Origin: Streptomyces sp. ITFR-16
GTDB lineage: Bacteria; Actinomycetota; Actinomycetes; Streptomycetales; Streptomycetaceae
Length of the DNA stretch: 64,000 bases
Reading direction: 5' to 3'
Assembly (NCBI RefSeq): GCF_031844705.1
Contig: NZ_CP134609.1
Location: forward strand, 4,216,001 to 4,280,000
Shown: positions 26,132 to 33,655 of the stretch, piece after piece
Layout of the letters: each line of letters starts with the position of its first letter
Position numbering within the stretch: position 1 is the first letter of the stretch
The notes under the pieces: model-generated
What the model saw: only the letters and a program-made list of their open reading frames with translations
The model's database searches: none
What the model was told of the DNA's origin: nothing
Made by a program: the position numbers and the translations under genes

Positions 26132-26135
26132 CGGA

Positions 26136-26984
26136 TCAGCCCAGTTCGAGGCTGGTGATGCCGTAGAGCCCGCCGAGGTCCGTCTCCGGCACCGGGCCGG
26201 CGTACATCCGGGCGGTCTCGAAGGTCGGGGTGAGCCCCAGCTTCTCGGCCAGCCGCACCGCCGCCGGGTTGGCGTCGGGCACGTCCACGGCGACGGGCGT
26301 GGCGGGTTCGGTGGCCGCGAGCGCGCTCACCAGGGACGCGGCGATCTCCGGCGTGGCCGCGTACAGCGGGCCGATGCGCGAGGACGTACGGCAGGCCCGC
26401 AGCACCCCGAGCCCCCGCACCTCGCCCTCCCGCAGCGCGGCGTACGCGGTACGGCCGGGCGTGGTGGTCCAGGCCGCCAGGAAGCTGTCGCGCTCCTCCG
26501 GGAAGAACCGCCGGTCGTACGCGGTCACCTGACCGAAGGGCAGCGTCCGCACGTCGACCAGGGTGACCCCCTCCGGCGGCGTCACGTCCACCGGGGCGAG
26601 CCCCTCGTACCGCATGTTCGTCCAGGCCGGAATGAAGCCGGACCTGCGGTAGTTGGGCTGCTGCTCGACCACGCCGTCGAGGCCGGTGGTGCGTCCGGCC
26701 AGCCGTGCCGTCCCGGCCGCCCAGAGCCGGGTCCCGTAGCCCTGGCCGCGCAGCTCGGGGCGGGTCAGGTAGAAGCCGAGGAAGCCGAAGCGGGAGCCGT
26801 AACGGACCACGGAGACACAGGAGACGGGCGTTCCGTCGAGCCGGCCGATCAGGAAACCGCACGGATCGGCGGCGAAGAACGCCTGACCGTCGGTCAGACC
26901 CGGGTTCCAGCCCTCGGCATGGGCCCAGTCCGCCATCATCCTGATGTCGTCCGCGCTTGCTGTGGTGATCTCGAATGTCTGCAC
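26136..26984 (-). CDS. GNAT-family N-acetyltransferase
   Basis: The 282-residue protein has an N-terminal GNAT fold with the acetyl-CoA loop RPELRGQGYGTRLW (about residue 90-105) and a second C-terminal half ending in ETDLGGLYGITSLELG that resembles the GNAT-like domain of tandem acetyltransferases (YitH type). The GTG at 26984, after GGTGGGTCC, gives a start VQTFEITTASADDIRMMADW. The substrate is unknown. It is convergent with the phosphatase gene. Confidence 0.85.
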   Translation of the reverse strand: MQTFEITTASADDIRMMADWAHAEGWNPGLTDGQAFFAADPCGFLIGRLDGTPVSCVSVVRYGSRFGFLGFYLTRPELRGQGYGTRLWAAGTARLAGRTTGLDGVVEQQPNYRRSGFIPAWTNMRYEGLAPVDVTPPEGVTLVDVRTLPFGQVTAYDRRFFPEERDSFLAAWTTTPGRTAYAALREGEVRGLGVLRACRTSSRIGPLYAATPEIAASLVSALAATEPATPVAVDVPDANPAAVRLAEKLGLTPTFETARMYAGPVPETDLGGLYGITSLELG

Positions 26985-27036
26985 GGACCCACCATGGACC
27001 TCCGGGCCCGGTCCGTTCAACGACACCCCGCACGGC

Positions 27037-27648
27037 TCACACGAACAGGAACGCGCCCGCCGTCGCCGCGCCGAGCGCCGTCCCCGCCGTGACCTGGCCG
27101 ACCGTGTGGTAGCCGAGCGCCACCCGTGACCAGCAGACGGCGGCCGTCATCGCGTACGCGAGCAGCCACCACGGCGAGTGGACCGAGGCGAGCAGCGCGA
27201 CCACGGCCGAGGCGACCGAGGCGTCCACCGAGATCTTCCAGAACGTGTTGACGGCCAGCAGGACGACGGTCATCGCCCAGAGCGCGAGCATCGCGGCCAG
27301 GATGCCGGTGGGGGCGCCGCCGAGCACCATGACAGCCGAACCGGTGCCGATGGAACCGAGGATGACGAAGAAGATCGGCGCCCGCTTGGTCCGGTCGACG
27401 ACATGGCGGTCGCCCCAGGTGCCGCGCCCGCGCTCCCACTCGATGTACCCGGCGGGCACGATCCCGGCGCACAGGGCGCCCAGCAGCCCCCACAGCAGCC
27501 CGGTCCAGTGGCCGGACGCCGCGAGACCGATGCCGAGCATCCCGGCCAGCAGGAGGTTGCGCGGCTGGAAGACATCGGTCACCCGGCGCGCGGCGGCGTT
27601 GTCGGGACCGGCGTCCGCCGAGGGTCCCGTGGTGTCGGTGGTGCTCAT
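27037..27648 (-). CDS. Divergent PAP2-like membrane protein
   Basis: The 203-residue protein has about five or six hydrophobic helices. Near the C-terminus CWSRVALGYHTVGQVTAG resembles the PAP2 motif SRxxxxxHxxxD, with the final Asp replaced by Gln. The middle motif PSGH is absent and KISVDASVAS stands where it is expected. PAP2 proteins dephosphorylate lipid phosphates at the membrane, but the changed residues make activity uncertain. It overlaps the MAB_1171c gene by ATGA and has AAGGAGC as ribosome-binding site, so it is the last gene of the four-gene cassette 27037-30000. Confidence 0.75.
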   Translation of the reverse strand: MSTTDTTGPSADAGPDNAAARRVTDVFQPRNLLLAGMLGIGLAASGHWTGLLWGLLGALCAGIVPAGYIEWERGRGTWGDRHVVDRTKRAPIFFVILGSIGTGSAVMVLGGAPTGILAAMLALWAMTVVLLAVNTFWKISVDASVASAVVALLASVHSPWWLLAYAMTAAVCWSRVALGYHTVGQVTAGTALGAATAGAFLFV

Positions 27649-28904
27649 GCCGGCTGCTCCTTGCCCGCCGCGGCGGATCGCAGTATCTGTCGGGCCCGTT
27701 CTGGGGTGACCGTGCGGTACGCGGCGGCCACCTTGACCAGCCGGGCGACCTCGCCGTCCTGGTCGGTCGCGTGCTGGGTGCCGACGGCCGCCGCGTCCCC
27801 GGCGGCCGCGCCCGCGCCGTGGGCCAGCAGGGCGGCCTTGATCCAGTACGCGTCGGCGAGCGGCCCGGTCCGCTCTTCGCCGGGGGCGTCCTCGGCGGCG
27901 GCGGTCCGCGCCGCCGGGAGCAGGGTGTCGGGCACGTAGTGGCGCAGCTTCTCCACCGCGTCGGCGATGTCCGCCGCCCAGCGGTCGATCCGCAGGTCGG
28001 CGGGGGTGTCGAAGCGGGTCAGCTCGCGCAGCAGCGGAGCCGGGCGCTCGAAGGGCTGGTCGGGGAAGGCCGTCATCAGCTCGTACCAGAGGGCGTGCAG
28101 CTTCGCCTGGGCCCGCCAGAGCGTGCTGCGGCGGCGGACGTTGGCCAGGGCGGGGATGGAGGCGCCGACCGCGAAGAAGGCGAACAGGACGACCTGGGCG
28201 GCCTCGGTGACCTCGTCGAAGCCCAGCGCGAAGGACTCGCTGGGGTGGTCGACGACGCTGGCCCAGAGGAACAGCGTCCGGCTGACCGTGTAGCCGACCC
28301 CGATGAACATCGCGAACGTCATCATCCCCAGCCCCACCCGCAGATGGCGCATCCCGGCGCTCGCGGTGGCCAGGGCCCACTGGTACGCGCAGACGGCGGA
28401 GGCCGCGCCGAGGTAGAGGTAGAACACGCTCATGTACAGCGTCGCGCCCCACTGCCCGGCGTGGTCGGCGACGAACCGGTCCGAGGGGACCGACCGGTCG
28501 ACGACGGTGAAGAACAGCACGGTCAGCAGGACCAGCGTGGCGACGGACGCCTTGGCCGCCACCTGCTGGATCAGCCGGGCGAACCGGACGTGCCGGGGGA
28601 TGTCACCGGTGTCGGCGTACTGGCCGTAGATCGCCACGATGTAGCTGAGAATGGCCAGAATCGCGACGGTCGCCGTGTAGTGCTTGATCAGTACCGAAAG
28701 GTCGGTGACCGGGCTGTCGTTGAGCCCGACGCGCACGACCCGGGTCTTGGTCCACAGGGCGAGGGCGAATCCCGCGTAACAGCCCCACAGCGCCCGGCGC
28801 CGCCGGTCCTCCTCGTCGCCCCACAGGGCGGCCGGCATGCGCCACAGGGCGACGGCTGTCATCAGGCCGGCTATCAGATAGCCGGCGAGGTCGAGGGGGG
28901 TCAC
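27645..28904 (-). CDS. MAB_1171c-family membrane protein
   Basis: The 419-residue protein has about seven transmembrane helices in its first 240 residues, from VTPLDLAGYLIAGLMTAVAL onward, then a cytosolic helical domain of about 180 residues with YELMTAFPDQPF and LRHYVPDTLLP. This matches the actinobacterial MAB_1171c family, whose role is unknown although it is sometimes labelled a transporter. Its genes typically sit beside an XRE regulator and an IrrE-like protein, as here. The GTG at 28904 gives the first helix at the N-terminus. It overlaps the PAP2-like gene by ATGA, so the two are translationally coupled. Confidence 0.82.
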   Translation of the reverse strand: MTPLDLAGYLIAGLMTAVALWRMPAALWGDEEDRRRRALWGCYAGFALALWTKTRVVRVGLNDSPVTDLSVLIKHYTATVAILAILSYIVAIYGQYADTGDIPRHVRFARLIQQVAAKASVATLVLLTVLFFTVVDRSVPSDRFVADHAGQWGATLYMSVFYLYLGAASAVCAYQWALATASAGMRHLRVGLGMMTFAMFIGVGYTVSRTLFLWASVVDHPSESFALGFDEVTEAAQVVLFAFFAVGASIPALANVRRRSTLWRAQAKLHALWYELMTAFPDQPFERPAPLLRELTRFDTPADLRIDRWAADIADAVEKLRHYVPDTLLPAARTAAAEDAPGEERTGPLADAYWIKAALLAHGAGAAAGDAAAVGTQHATDQDGEVARLVKVAAAYRTVTPERARQILRSAAAGKEQPA

Positions 28905-28986
28905 GGCAGCAGGTCCTCGGGGTGGGGGAATCGGGGTGGGGGGGGCGGGCGGAACACGGTCGGGCGGTACGGACGGCGGTCCGGTG

Positions 28987-29547
28987 CTACGTACGGCGGA
29001 ACAGGCCCCGCCGGCGGTGCGCGACCGGGCGGGAGAGCGAGTTGGCGAGCCGCCCCACCATGTCATCGCTCGTCACGTCGCGGGCCATCCGGGGGATGAG
29101 CGAGGCACCGAATTCGGCCATGCGTTCGTCGTGGGTGTCGTACTGCGCCCGCGCCTGCACGGCGTCCGGGCTCACCAGCGGGTCGGCGCCGACGACCCGG
29201 GCGATCAGGGAGGTGTCGAAGACGGGCAGCAGCCGCTGGAGCTGCTCCGCGTCCAGCGAGGTCCCGTGGTCGAACCATTCGTGGCACAGCTCGTGCAGGA
29301 TGACGTGCTGGGTCTGGTACGCGGTGGGGCGGCGCCGGTAGAGCACGAAGCTGGTGTCCCCGGCCTTCAGCCGCAGCCCGCACGCGGTGTTGACGCGGGC
29401 GATCCGGTCGGGCATCTCGTGCAGCACGATGGTCCGGCCCCGCGCCGCCTCCATGTTCGCCACCAGACCGGCGACCGAGAACGGGGCGGGCAGCGGAAGC
29501 CCGGCGAGCCCGTCCTCGCACTCCCTGCGCAGCGCACGCATCGACAT
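28987..29547 (-). CDS. IrrE/ImmA-like zinc metalloprotease
   Basis: The 186-residue protein contains the zinc motif HVILHELCHEWF (H85, E86, H89), the HExxH signature of the ImmA/IrrE family, preceded by a beta-strand core (TSFVLYRRR). Family members cleave XRE-type repressors in response to a signal. An XRE-type gene starts four bases upstream of it in the same operon, exactly the expected partner. The C-terminus is basic (RPVAHRRRGLFRRT). Downstream are the MAB_1171c and PAP2-like genes. Confidence 0.85.
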   Translation of the reverse strand: MSMRALRRECEDGLAGLPLPAPFSVAGLVANMEAARGRTIVLHEMPDRIARVNTACGLRLKAGDTSFVLYRRRPTAYQTQHVILHELCHEWFDHGTSLDAEQLQRLLPVFDTSLIARVVGADPLVSPDAVQARAQYDTHDERMAEFGASLIPRMARDVTSDDMVGRLANSLSRPVAHRRRGLFRRT

Positions 29548-29550
29548 CCG

Positions 29551-30000
29551 CTAACCCCGCTGCTCGCCCTCGGCCGGCGGCTGCCGGTCCTGCGCGTCCC
29601 GGAGCAGGGCCAGCGCGAACTGCAGCAGCTCGGGCGGCAGTCCGTCCTCCGCGAGCCCCCGTCCGGCCATTCCGCTGATCTCACCGGTCCGCCGCTTGGC
29701 CAGGAACTGCAGCCCCGCCACGACGTCGTCGACGACCTCGGACTCCTCCTTGAAGAAGCGCCAGTCCACGCCGAAGCCGAGTCCGAGCGCCTTCAGGATC
29801 TCCTCGGACGGCTGGGTGACCTTGCCGGCCAGGATGTTGGAGAAGTAGCTGTGGGAGAGGGAGCCGCCGCGCTCCTTGACCAGCTCCGCGAAGAACCGTC
29901 CCGAGATCCTGCGGCCGGGGAAGGTCTTCTCGACCATGTACTCGACCTTCTGCCGCAACGTCCGCAGCTCCGGCGCGCGCTCATCGCCGTTGTCGTCCAT
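29551..30000 (-). CDS. XRE-type DNA-binding regulator (EspR-like)
   Basis: The 149-residue protein has an N-terminal helix-turn-helix (about 12-85) with LRQKVEYMVEKTFPGRRIS, then SLSHSYFSNILAGKVTQPSEEIL as recognition region and LGFGVDWRFFKEE. This extended layout resembles mycobacterial EspR and other actinobacterial XRE proteins. The C-terminal 50 residues are a helical dimerisation-like tail. It is the first gene of the cassette with the IrrE-like protease and two membrane proteins and is the likely target of that protease. ATG 30000 has only a weak ribosome-binding site. Confidence 0.82.
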   Translation of the reverse strand: MDDNGDERAPELRTLRQKVEYMVEKTFPGRRISGRFFAELVKERGGSLSHSYFSNILAGKVTQPSEEILKALGLGFGVDWRFFKEESEVVDDVVAGLQFLAKRRTGEISGMAGRGLAEDGLPPELLQFALALLRDAQDRQPPAEGEQRG

Positions 30001-30209
30001 CCGGCCCCCCCGTCCACGTCCACCGCCCGGGCCCCTGTCCGGTGCCGTACGGTGCTCGACTCGGTCAACGGGCTCGTACTGTAACCAACGCGGCGGCGCC
30101 GGCCGGGCGCGGGAGCCGCGGCGGAACACCGTACCGGGACGAAGCGGAACATCCGTGTCCGGGTGCCCGGAGCGGGCTTGCGCAAACACTCTACGTCACT
30201 GTTAACTCG

Positions 30210-30337
30210 AAAAAACACGGGCAGGGGACCACGAGGGGAGTCCCTTGCCCGTGAGGTCTTTCCCGGGCGCGGACGCGTCCTTCCGGGTGCGCACAGGGGT
30301 GTAGCCCTTCACGACGGGGGATGCGTGAAGGGCTACC
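30210..30337 (-). ncRNA. Small RNA, 6C-type (two C-loop hairpins)
   Basis: On the minus strand a transcript starting near 30337 would fold into a perfect 13-bp hairpin (GTAGCCCTTCACG with its complement, 30301-30336) with the loop CATCCCCCGT. After about 50 bases a second hairpin follows (CACGGGC.../...GCCCGTG, 30216-30253) whose inner part includes CTCCCC, and then TTTTTT (30215-30210), a textbook intrinsic terminator. Two hairpins with C-rich loops, the second acting as terminator, are the hallmark of the actinobacterial 6C RNA family. A matching promoter lies just upstream. Length is about 128 bases. No reading frame with a start site was seen. The loops have five and four consecutive C, not six. 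Confidence 0.72.
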
Positions 30338-30342
30338 CGTGC

Positions 30343-30372
30343 ATTATGGCCCCCTGGCCAGGCCGCCATCAA
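30343..30372 (-). promoter_or_regulatory. Promoter of the 6C-type small RNA
   Basis: Read on the minus strand, TTGATG (30372-30367) is followed after 18 bases by CATAAT (30348-30343), a good match to the vegetative consensus and unusually strong for this genome. The predicted transcript start, about seven bases on, falls at the first base of the 13-bp hairpin. Confidence 0.65.
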
Positions 30373-30407
30373 CTGACCGGCGGGTCAGTGTGCTTGCCCT
30401 TCCGGGC

Positions 30408-30436
30408 CCCCGGCTGCCGGGACCCGGCAGCCGGGG
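30408..30436. repeat. Long GC-rich palindrome CCGGCTGCCGG-GAC-CCGGCAGCCGG
   Basis: Its core CTGCCGG-GAC-CCGGCAG (30414-30430) has the same 7-3-7 design as the palindromes at 359, 1568 and 21231, but the arms extend to about 12 bp. It lies between the small RNA promoter and the MerR-like gene. It could be an operator or simply a stable hairpin; there is no T-run. Confidence 0.4.
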
Positions 30437-30534
30437 GGAACCGCACCGAGGGGCTGCCGGGGCGGCGGACCGGCCGGAATCAGATTATTTCCCCCCTCCG
30501 GCCAGGGAAATCTGTCGCGGCTATGCTAGAGACG

Positions 30535-30933
30535 ATGGCTCGCACAATGAGAGATTCTCGTTCGGTCAACGAAGTCAGCGACACGCGGCAGGTGCACATG
30601 CCCCCCGATACCCCTCCGCAGGCCACTGACCGTCTCGACGACGACGACTACCCCGCCTACACCATGGGCCGCGCCGCGGAGATGATCGGCGCCACGCCCG
30701 GATTCCTCCGTGCGATCGGCGAGGCCCGCCTGATCACACCGCTGCGCTCGGAGGGCGGCCACCGCCGCTACTCCCGCTACCAGCTGCGCATCGCCGCCCG
30801 CGCCCGAGAACTGGTCGACGGCGGCACCCCGATCGAGGCCGCCTGCCGGATCGTGATCCTGGAGGACCAGCTCGAAGAGGCGCTCCGGCTGAACGAGGAA
30901 CTGCGCCGCCCCACCCCCGGCCGCGACGCCTAG
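30535..30933 (+). CDS. MerR-like helix-turn-helix regulator
   Basis: The 132-residue protein has the MerR N-terminal winged helix (about 40-110): YTMGRAAEMIGATPGFLRAI, ITPLRSEGGHRRYSRYQL, then ARELVDGGTPIEAACRIV and a short helix LEDQLEEALRLNEELRR. There is no ligand domain. The ATG at 30535 lies seven bases behind TATGCT (30522-30527), which looks like a -10 box and would give a leaderless message; an internal ATG at 30598 is the alternative. Its stop codon overlaps the stop of the convergent lacI-type gene within CTAG. Confidence 0.8.
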   Translation: MARTMRDSRSVNEVSDTRQVHMPPDTPPQATDRLDDDDYPAYTMGRAAEMIGATPGFLRAIGEARLITPLRSEGGHRRYSRYQLRIAARARELVDGGTPIEAACRIVILEDQLEEALRLNEELRRPTPGRDA

Positions 30934-32021
30934 GGTCCGTCGCTCGCCCGCCCCGTGCTGCCCCGTTCGATCAGCCGGGGCAGCGGTACCTGGACCGTGT
31001 GCGCCGTGCCGCCGTCGAGCAGCGCGGTCAGCTCCCGGGCGGCGAGCCGGCCGAAGGCGACCGTGTCCCGGGACAGCGCGGTGAGCCACGGGGCGGTCAG
31101 CCGGCACAGCGCGGAGTCCTCCCACGACACCACCGACACGTCTTCCGGGACCCGCAGTCCGAGCCCGGCCGTGACCGCCACCCCGGCCGCCGCCATCACG
31201 TCGTTGTCGTAGACGAGCGCGGTCGGCGGATCCTTCTGCTCCAGCACCCGGCGGGTCACCGCCGCGCCCTCGGTGTCGGAGTAGTCCGTGGTCACCGAGC
31301 GGGCCCCGGTCAGCCCGTGCCGGTCGGCCTCGATGCGCAGGGACCGGATGCGCCGGTCGGTGTGCGCGAGCGAGGGCAGCCCGGCGATGTGCACGATGCG
31401 GCGGTGGCCCAGCTCGTGTAGCCGTCCGACGACCGCGGCCATGGCGCCCGCGTCGTCCGCGCGGACCTGGGAGAGGCCCGGGTGGGGGGCCGTGTCGCTG
31501 CCGGGGAGGGCGCCGATGACGACGCCGGGCAGGCCCAGTTCGTCCAGCAGGGCGACGCGCGGGTCGTCGGTGCGGGGGTCGACGACGAGCACCCCGTCCA
31601 CCCGCCGCTCGGCCCACCAGCGCCGGTAGACCGCGCACTCCGCCGCCACGTCCTCCACCACCTGGAAGAGCAGCCCGAGCCGGCGCTCCGCCAGCACCTC
31701 CTGGATGCCGGAGATCAGCTGGAGGAAGAACGAGTCCACGCCCAGATTCGCCGCCGGGCGGGCGACGACGAGCCCCACCGTGGCCGCCCCCTCGCCCGAC
31801 AGCGCGCGGGCCGCGGTGCTCGGATGCCAGCCCAGCTGTTCGGCGACGCGCCGGACGCGGTCACGGGTGATCTCCGAGACGCCCGGGCGGTTGTTGAGCG
31901 CGAAGGAGACGGCGCTCTCGGACACCCCGGCCCGCTGGGCGATGTCCTTCATGGTCGGCCGTCGCGCCGGCGTGCGCCGAGCCGTCGAAGTCTCCCCGGC
32001 CGGCGGCCTCTTCGGTGTCAC
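30930..32021 (-). CDS. LacI-family regulator of the N-glycan locus
   Basis: The 363-residue protein has a LacI helix-turn-helix (about 23-75) with MKDIAQRAGVSESAVSFALN and the hinge HPSTAARALSGEGAATVG, followed by a periplasmic-binding-protein-like sugar domain. The GTG at 32021 has GAGG eight bases before it. It is divergent from the sugar ABC transporter and glycosidase operon starting at 32361; a perfect inverted repeat in the gap is the probable operator. Its effector is likely a mannose-containing oligosaccharide, by inference from the operon. Confidence 0.9.
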   Translation of the reverse strand: MTPKRPPAGETSTARRTPARRPTMKDIAQRAGVSESAVSFALNNRPGVSEITRDRVRRVAEQLGWHPSTAARALSGEGAATVGLVVARPAANLGVDSFFLQLISGIQEVLAERRLGLLFQVVEDVAAECAVYRRWWAERRVDGVLVVDPRTDDPRVALLDELGLPGVVIGALPGSDTAPHPGLSQVRADDAGAMAAVVGRLHELGHRRIVHIAGLPSLAHTDRRIRSLRIEADRHGLTGARSVTTDYSDTEGAAVTRRVLEQKDPPTALVYDNDVMAAAGVAVTAGLGLRVPEDVSVVSWEDSALCRLTAPWLTALSRDTVAFGRLAARELTALLDGGTAHTVQVPLPRLIERGSTGRASDGP

Positions 32022-32132
32022 CGGTGCCTCTTTCCGTGCGTTCCCTGTGGCGCCGACCGGTCGTCGGGTCCGCTCGCCCCCGTGGGCATCGTAGAGCGTC
32101 CCGGTCCATTGGTCGAGCGATGCGCGGCGCGA

Positions 32133-32172
32133 ACTAATGCGCTTGAGTCATGTGCACCTAAAGCGCATTAGT
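32133..32172. promoter_or_regulatory. Probable LacI-type operator, 12-bp inverted repeat
   Basis: ACTAATGCGCTT (32133-32144) and its exact complement AAGCGCATTAGT (32161-32172) are separated by 16 bases. The pair lies midway between the lacI-type gene (start 32021) and the binding-protein gene (start 32361). Perfect 12-bp symmetry in such a gap is unlikely by chance. Spacing of about 28 bases centre to centre would suit two half-sites or two operators. Confidence 0.7.
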
Positions 32173-32250
32173 CATTGATCAACAATGGGCCGGCGCACGC
32201 CTCTGAGCTGCACTTATGTCAACGGTTCGGGCTTGGTTTCGGGGAATGTA

Positions 32251-32279
32251 TTGACTTTCGGCCAGGTGCATTGCAGGGT
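32251..32279 (+). promoter_or_regulatory. Candidate promoter of the N-glycan operon
   Basis: TTGACT (32251-32256) is followed after 17 bases by CAGGGT (32274-32279). This gives a leader of about 75 bases before the GTG at 32361. The -10 is a weak match but of the type common in Streptomyces. The inverted-repeat operator lies about 80 bases upstream. Confidence 0.45.
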
Positions 32280-32360
32280 CTGCTGGGCGAACGCAGCCGA
32301 CGGGTCCACAGCCCCGGTTCGCCGTCCGCACGCCTGGTCCGAGCAAAGGAGCCGTTCACC

Positions 32361-33647
32361 GTGCGCATCTCCCGCAGGGCAGTCGCCACTGCCGCCGTCC
32401 TCGCCACTGTCCTGCCGTTGAGTGCCTGCGGCGGAGGGTCGGACGCGAGCTCGTCCGACGCCTCCGGCAAGGTCGAAGGCAAGATCACCTTCCAGACCTG
32501 GAACCTTCAGGCGAACTTCAAGGACTACTTCAACGGCGTGATCGCGGACTTCGAGAAGAAGTACCCCGGCACCGAGGTCAAGTGGGTCGACCGGCCCGGC
32601 GAGGGCTACGCGGACAAGATCAGCGCGGACGCGGCCGGCGGCACGCTCCCGGACGTCGTCAACGTCTCGCCCGACCTGGTGGCCCCGCTCGCCAAGGCGG
32701 GTCTCGCGCTCGACCTCGACAAGGCGGCCCCGCAGTACCGCAAGGAGTATCTGGACGGCGCCTGGAAGAGCCATCAGATACCGGGCACCGAGGGCACGTT
32801 CGCCTTCCCCTGGTACCTCAACACCGGGCCGATGTTCTACAACAAGCGCCTGTTCAAGGACGCCGGACTCGACCCGGAGAAGCCGCCGACCACCTACGAC
32901 CAGGTCTTCGCGGACGGTCTGAGGCTGGCCGGGAAGAGCAACGGCAAGGTCGCCACCCTGGCCAACGTGCCCACCATCGAGGACTTCGGCCGCTACGGCG
33001 GACAGCTGATGAACAAGGAGGGCACGGGCTTCGCCTTCAACGACGCCAAGGGCGTCGAACTCCTCACGCACTACAAGGAGTTGTACGACGCCAAGGCGCT
33101 CGACGCACAGGCACTGACCGCGACCCCGGAGTCCTCCGGCCACAAGTTCCTCACCGAGTCCGTGGCGATGAACCCGGGCAGCGCGCTGGACCTGGCCAAC
33201 TTCAAGAAGCAGGCCCCGACCCTCTACAAGAACATCGGGATCACCGACCAGGTCAGCAGCACCGGCAAGGCCAACATGTACGTCATGGGCGTCATGGTCA
33301 ACGCGCAGACCAAGCGGAAGCCCGCCGCCGTGGCCTTCGCGCACTACGTCACCGACGCGACCCGGCAGATGGAGTTCGCCAAGCAGGTCGCCATCTTCCC
33401 GAGCACCGCCGGCTCGCTCGACGACCCGTACTTCACCAAGGAGGACGGCACGGACGAGACCCGGGTCCGGGTCGCCGCCGCCAAGTCCCTGAAGACGGCG
33501 GTCAATTACACGCCGGTGCTGTTCAGCGAGCAGATGAAGACCGAGCTGCGGAACCAGATCGCCAAGGCGCTGCAAGGAAAGCAGAGCCCCAAGGAAGCTC
33601 TTGACAACGCTGTCAAGGCGTGCGACCGGCTCCTCCAGCAGAGCTGA
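32361..33647 (+). CDS. Sugar-binding lipoprotein of an ABC transporter
   Basis: The 428-residue protein begins with a lipoprotein signal (VRISRRAVATAAVLATVLP) and the lipobox LSAC with C23, then a Ser/Asp-rich linker. The mature part is a family-1 solute-binding protein: ITFQTWNLQANFKDYFN, PDVVNVSPDLVAPLAKAG, AFPWYLNTGPMFYNKRLF. It captures an oligosaccharide outside the membrane and hands it to the two permeases that follow. GTG 32361 is preceded by AAAGGAG. No ATPase gene is present; Streptomyces usually supply a shared MsiK-type ATPase from elsewhere. Confidence 0.92.
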   Translation: MRISRRAVATAAVLATVLPLSACGGGSDASSSDASGKVEGKITFQTWNLQANFKDYFNGVIADFEKKYPGTEVKWVDRPGEGYADKISADAAGGTLPDVVNVSPDLVAPLAKAGLALDLDKAAPQYRKEYLDGAWKSHQIPGTEGTFAFPWYLNTGPMFYNKRLFKDAGLDPEKPPTTYDQVFADGLRLAGKSNGKVATLANVPTIEDFGRYGGQLMNKEGTGFAFNDAKGVELLTHYKELYDAKALDAQALTATPESSGHKFLTESVAMNPGSALDLANFKKQAPTLYKNIGITDQVSSTGKANMYVMGVMVNAQTKRKPAAVAFAHYVTDATRQMEFAKQVAIFPSTAGSLDDPYFTKEDGTDETRVRVAAAKSLKTAVNYTPVLFSEQMKTELRNQIAKALQGKQSPKEALDNAVKACDRLLQQS

Positions 33648-33655
33648 GCCCCCTC

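Noticed and set aside
30216-30253. Hairpin with A-run read as terminator of a plus-strand gene
   Set aside because: No plus-strand gene ends here, and the run of A precedes the hairpin, so it works only on the minus strand, where it fits the small RNA.
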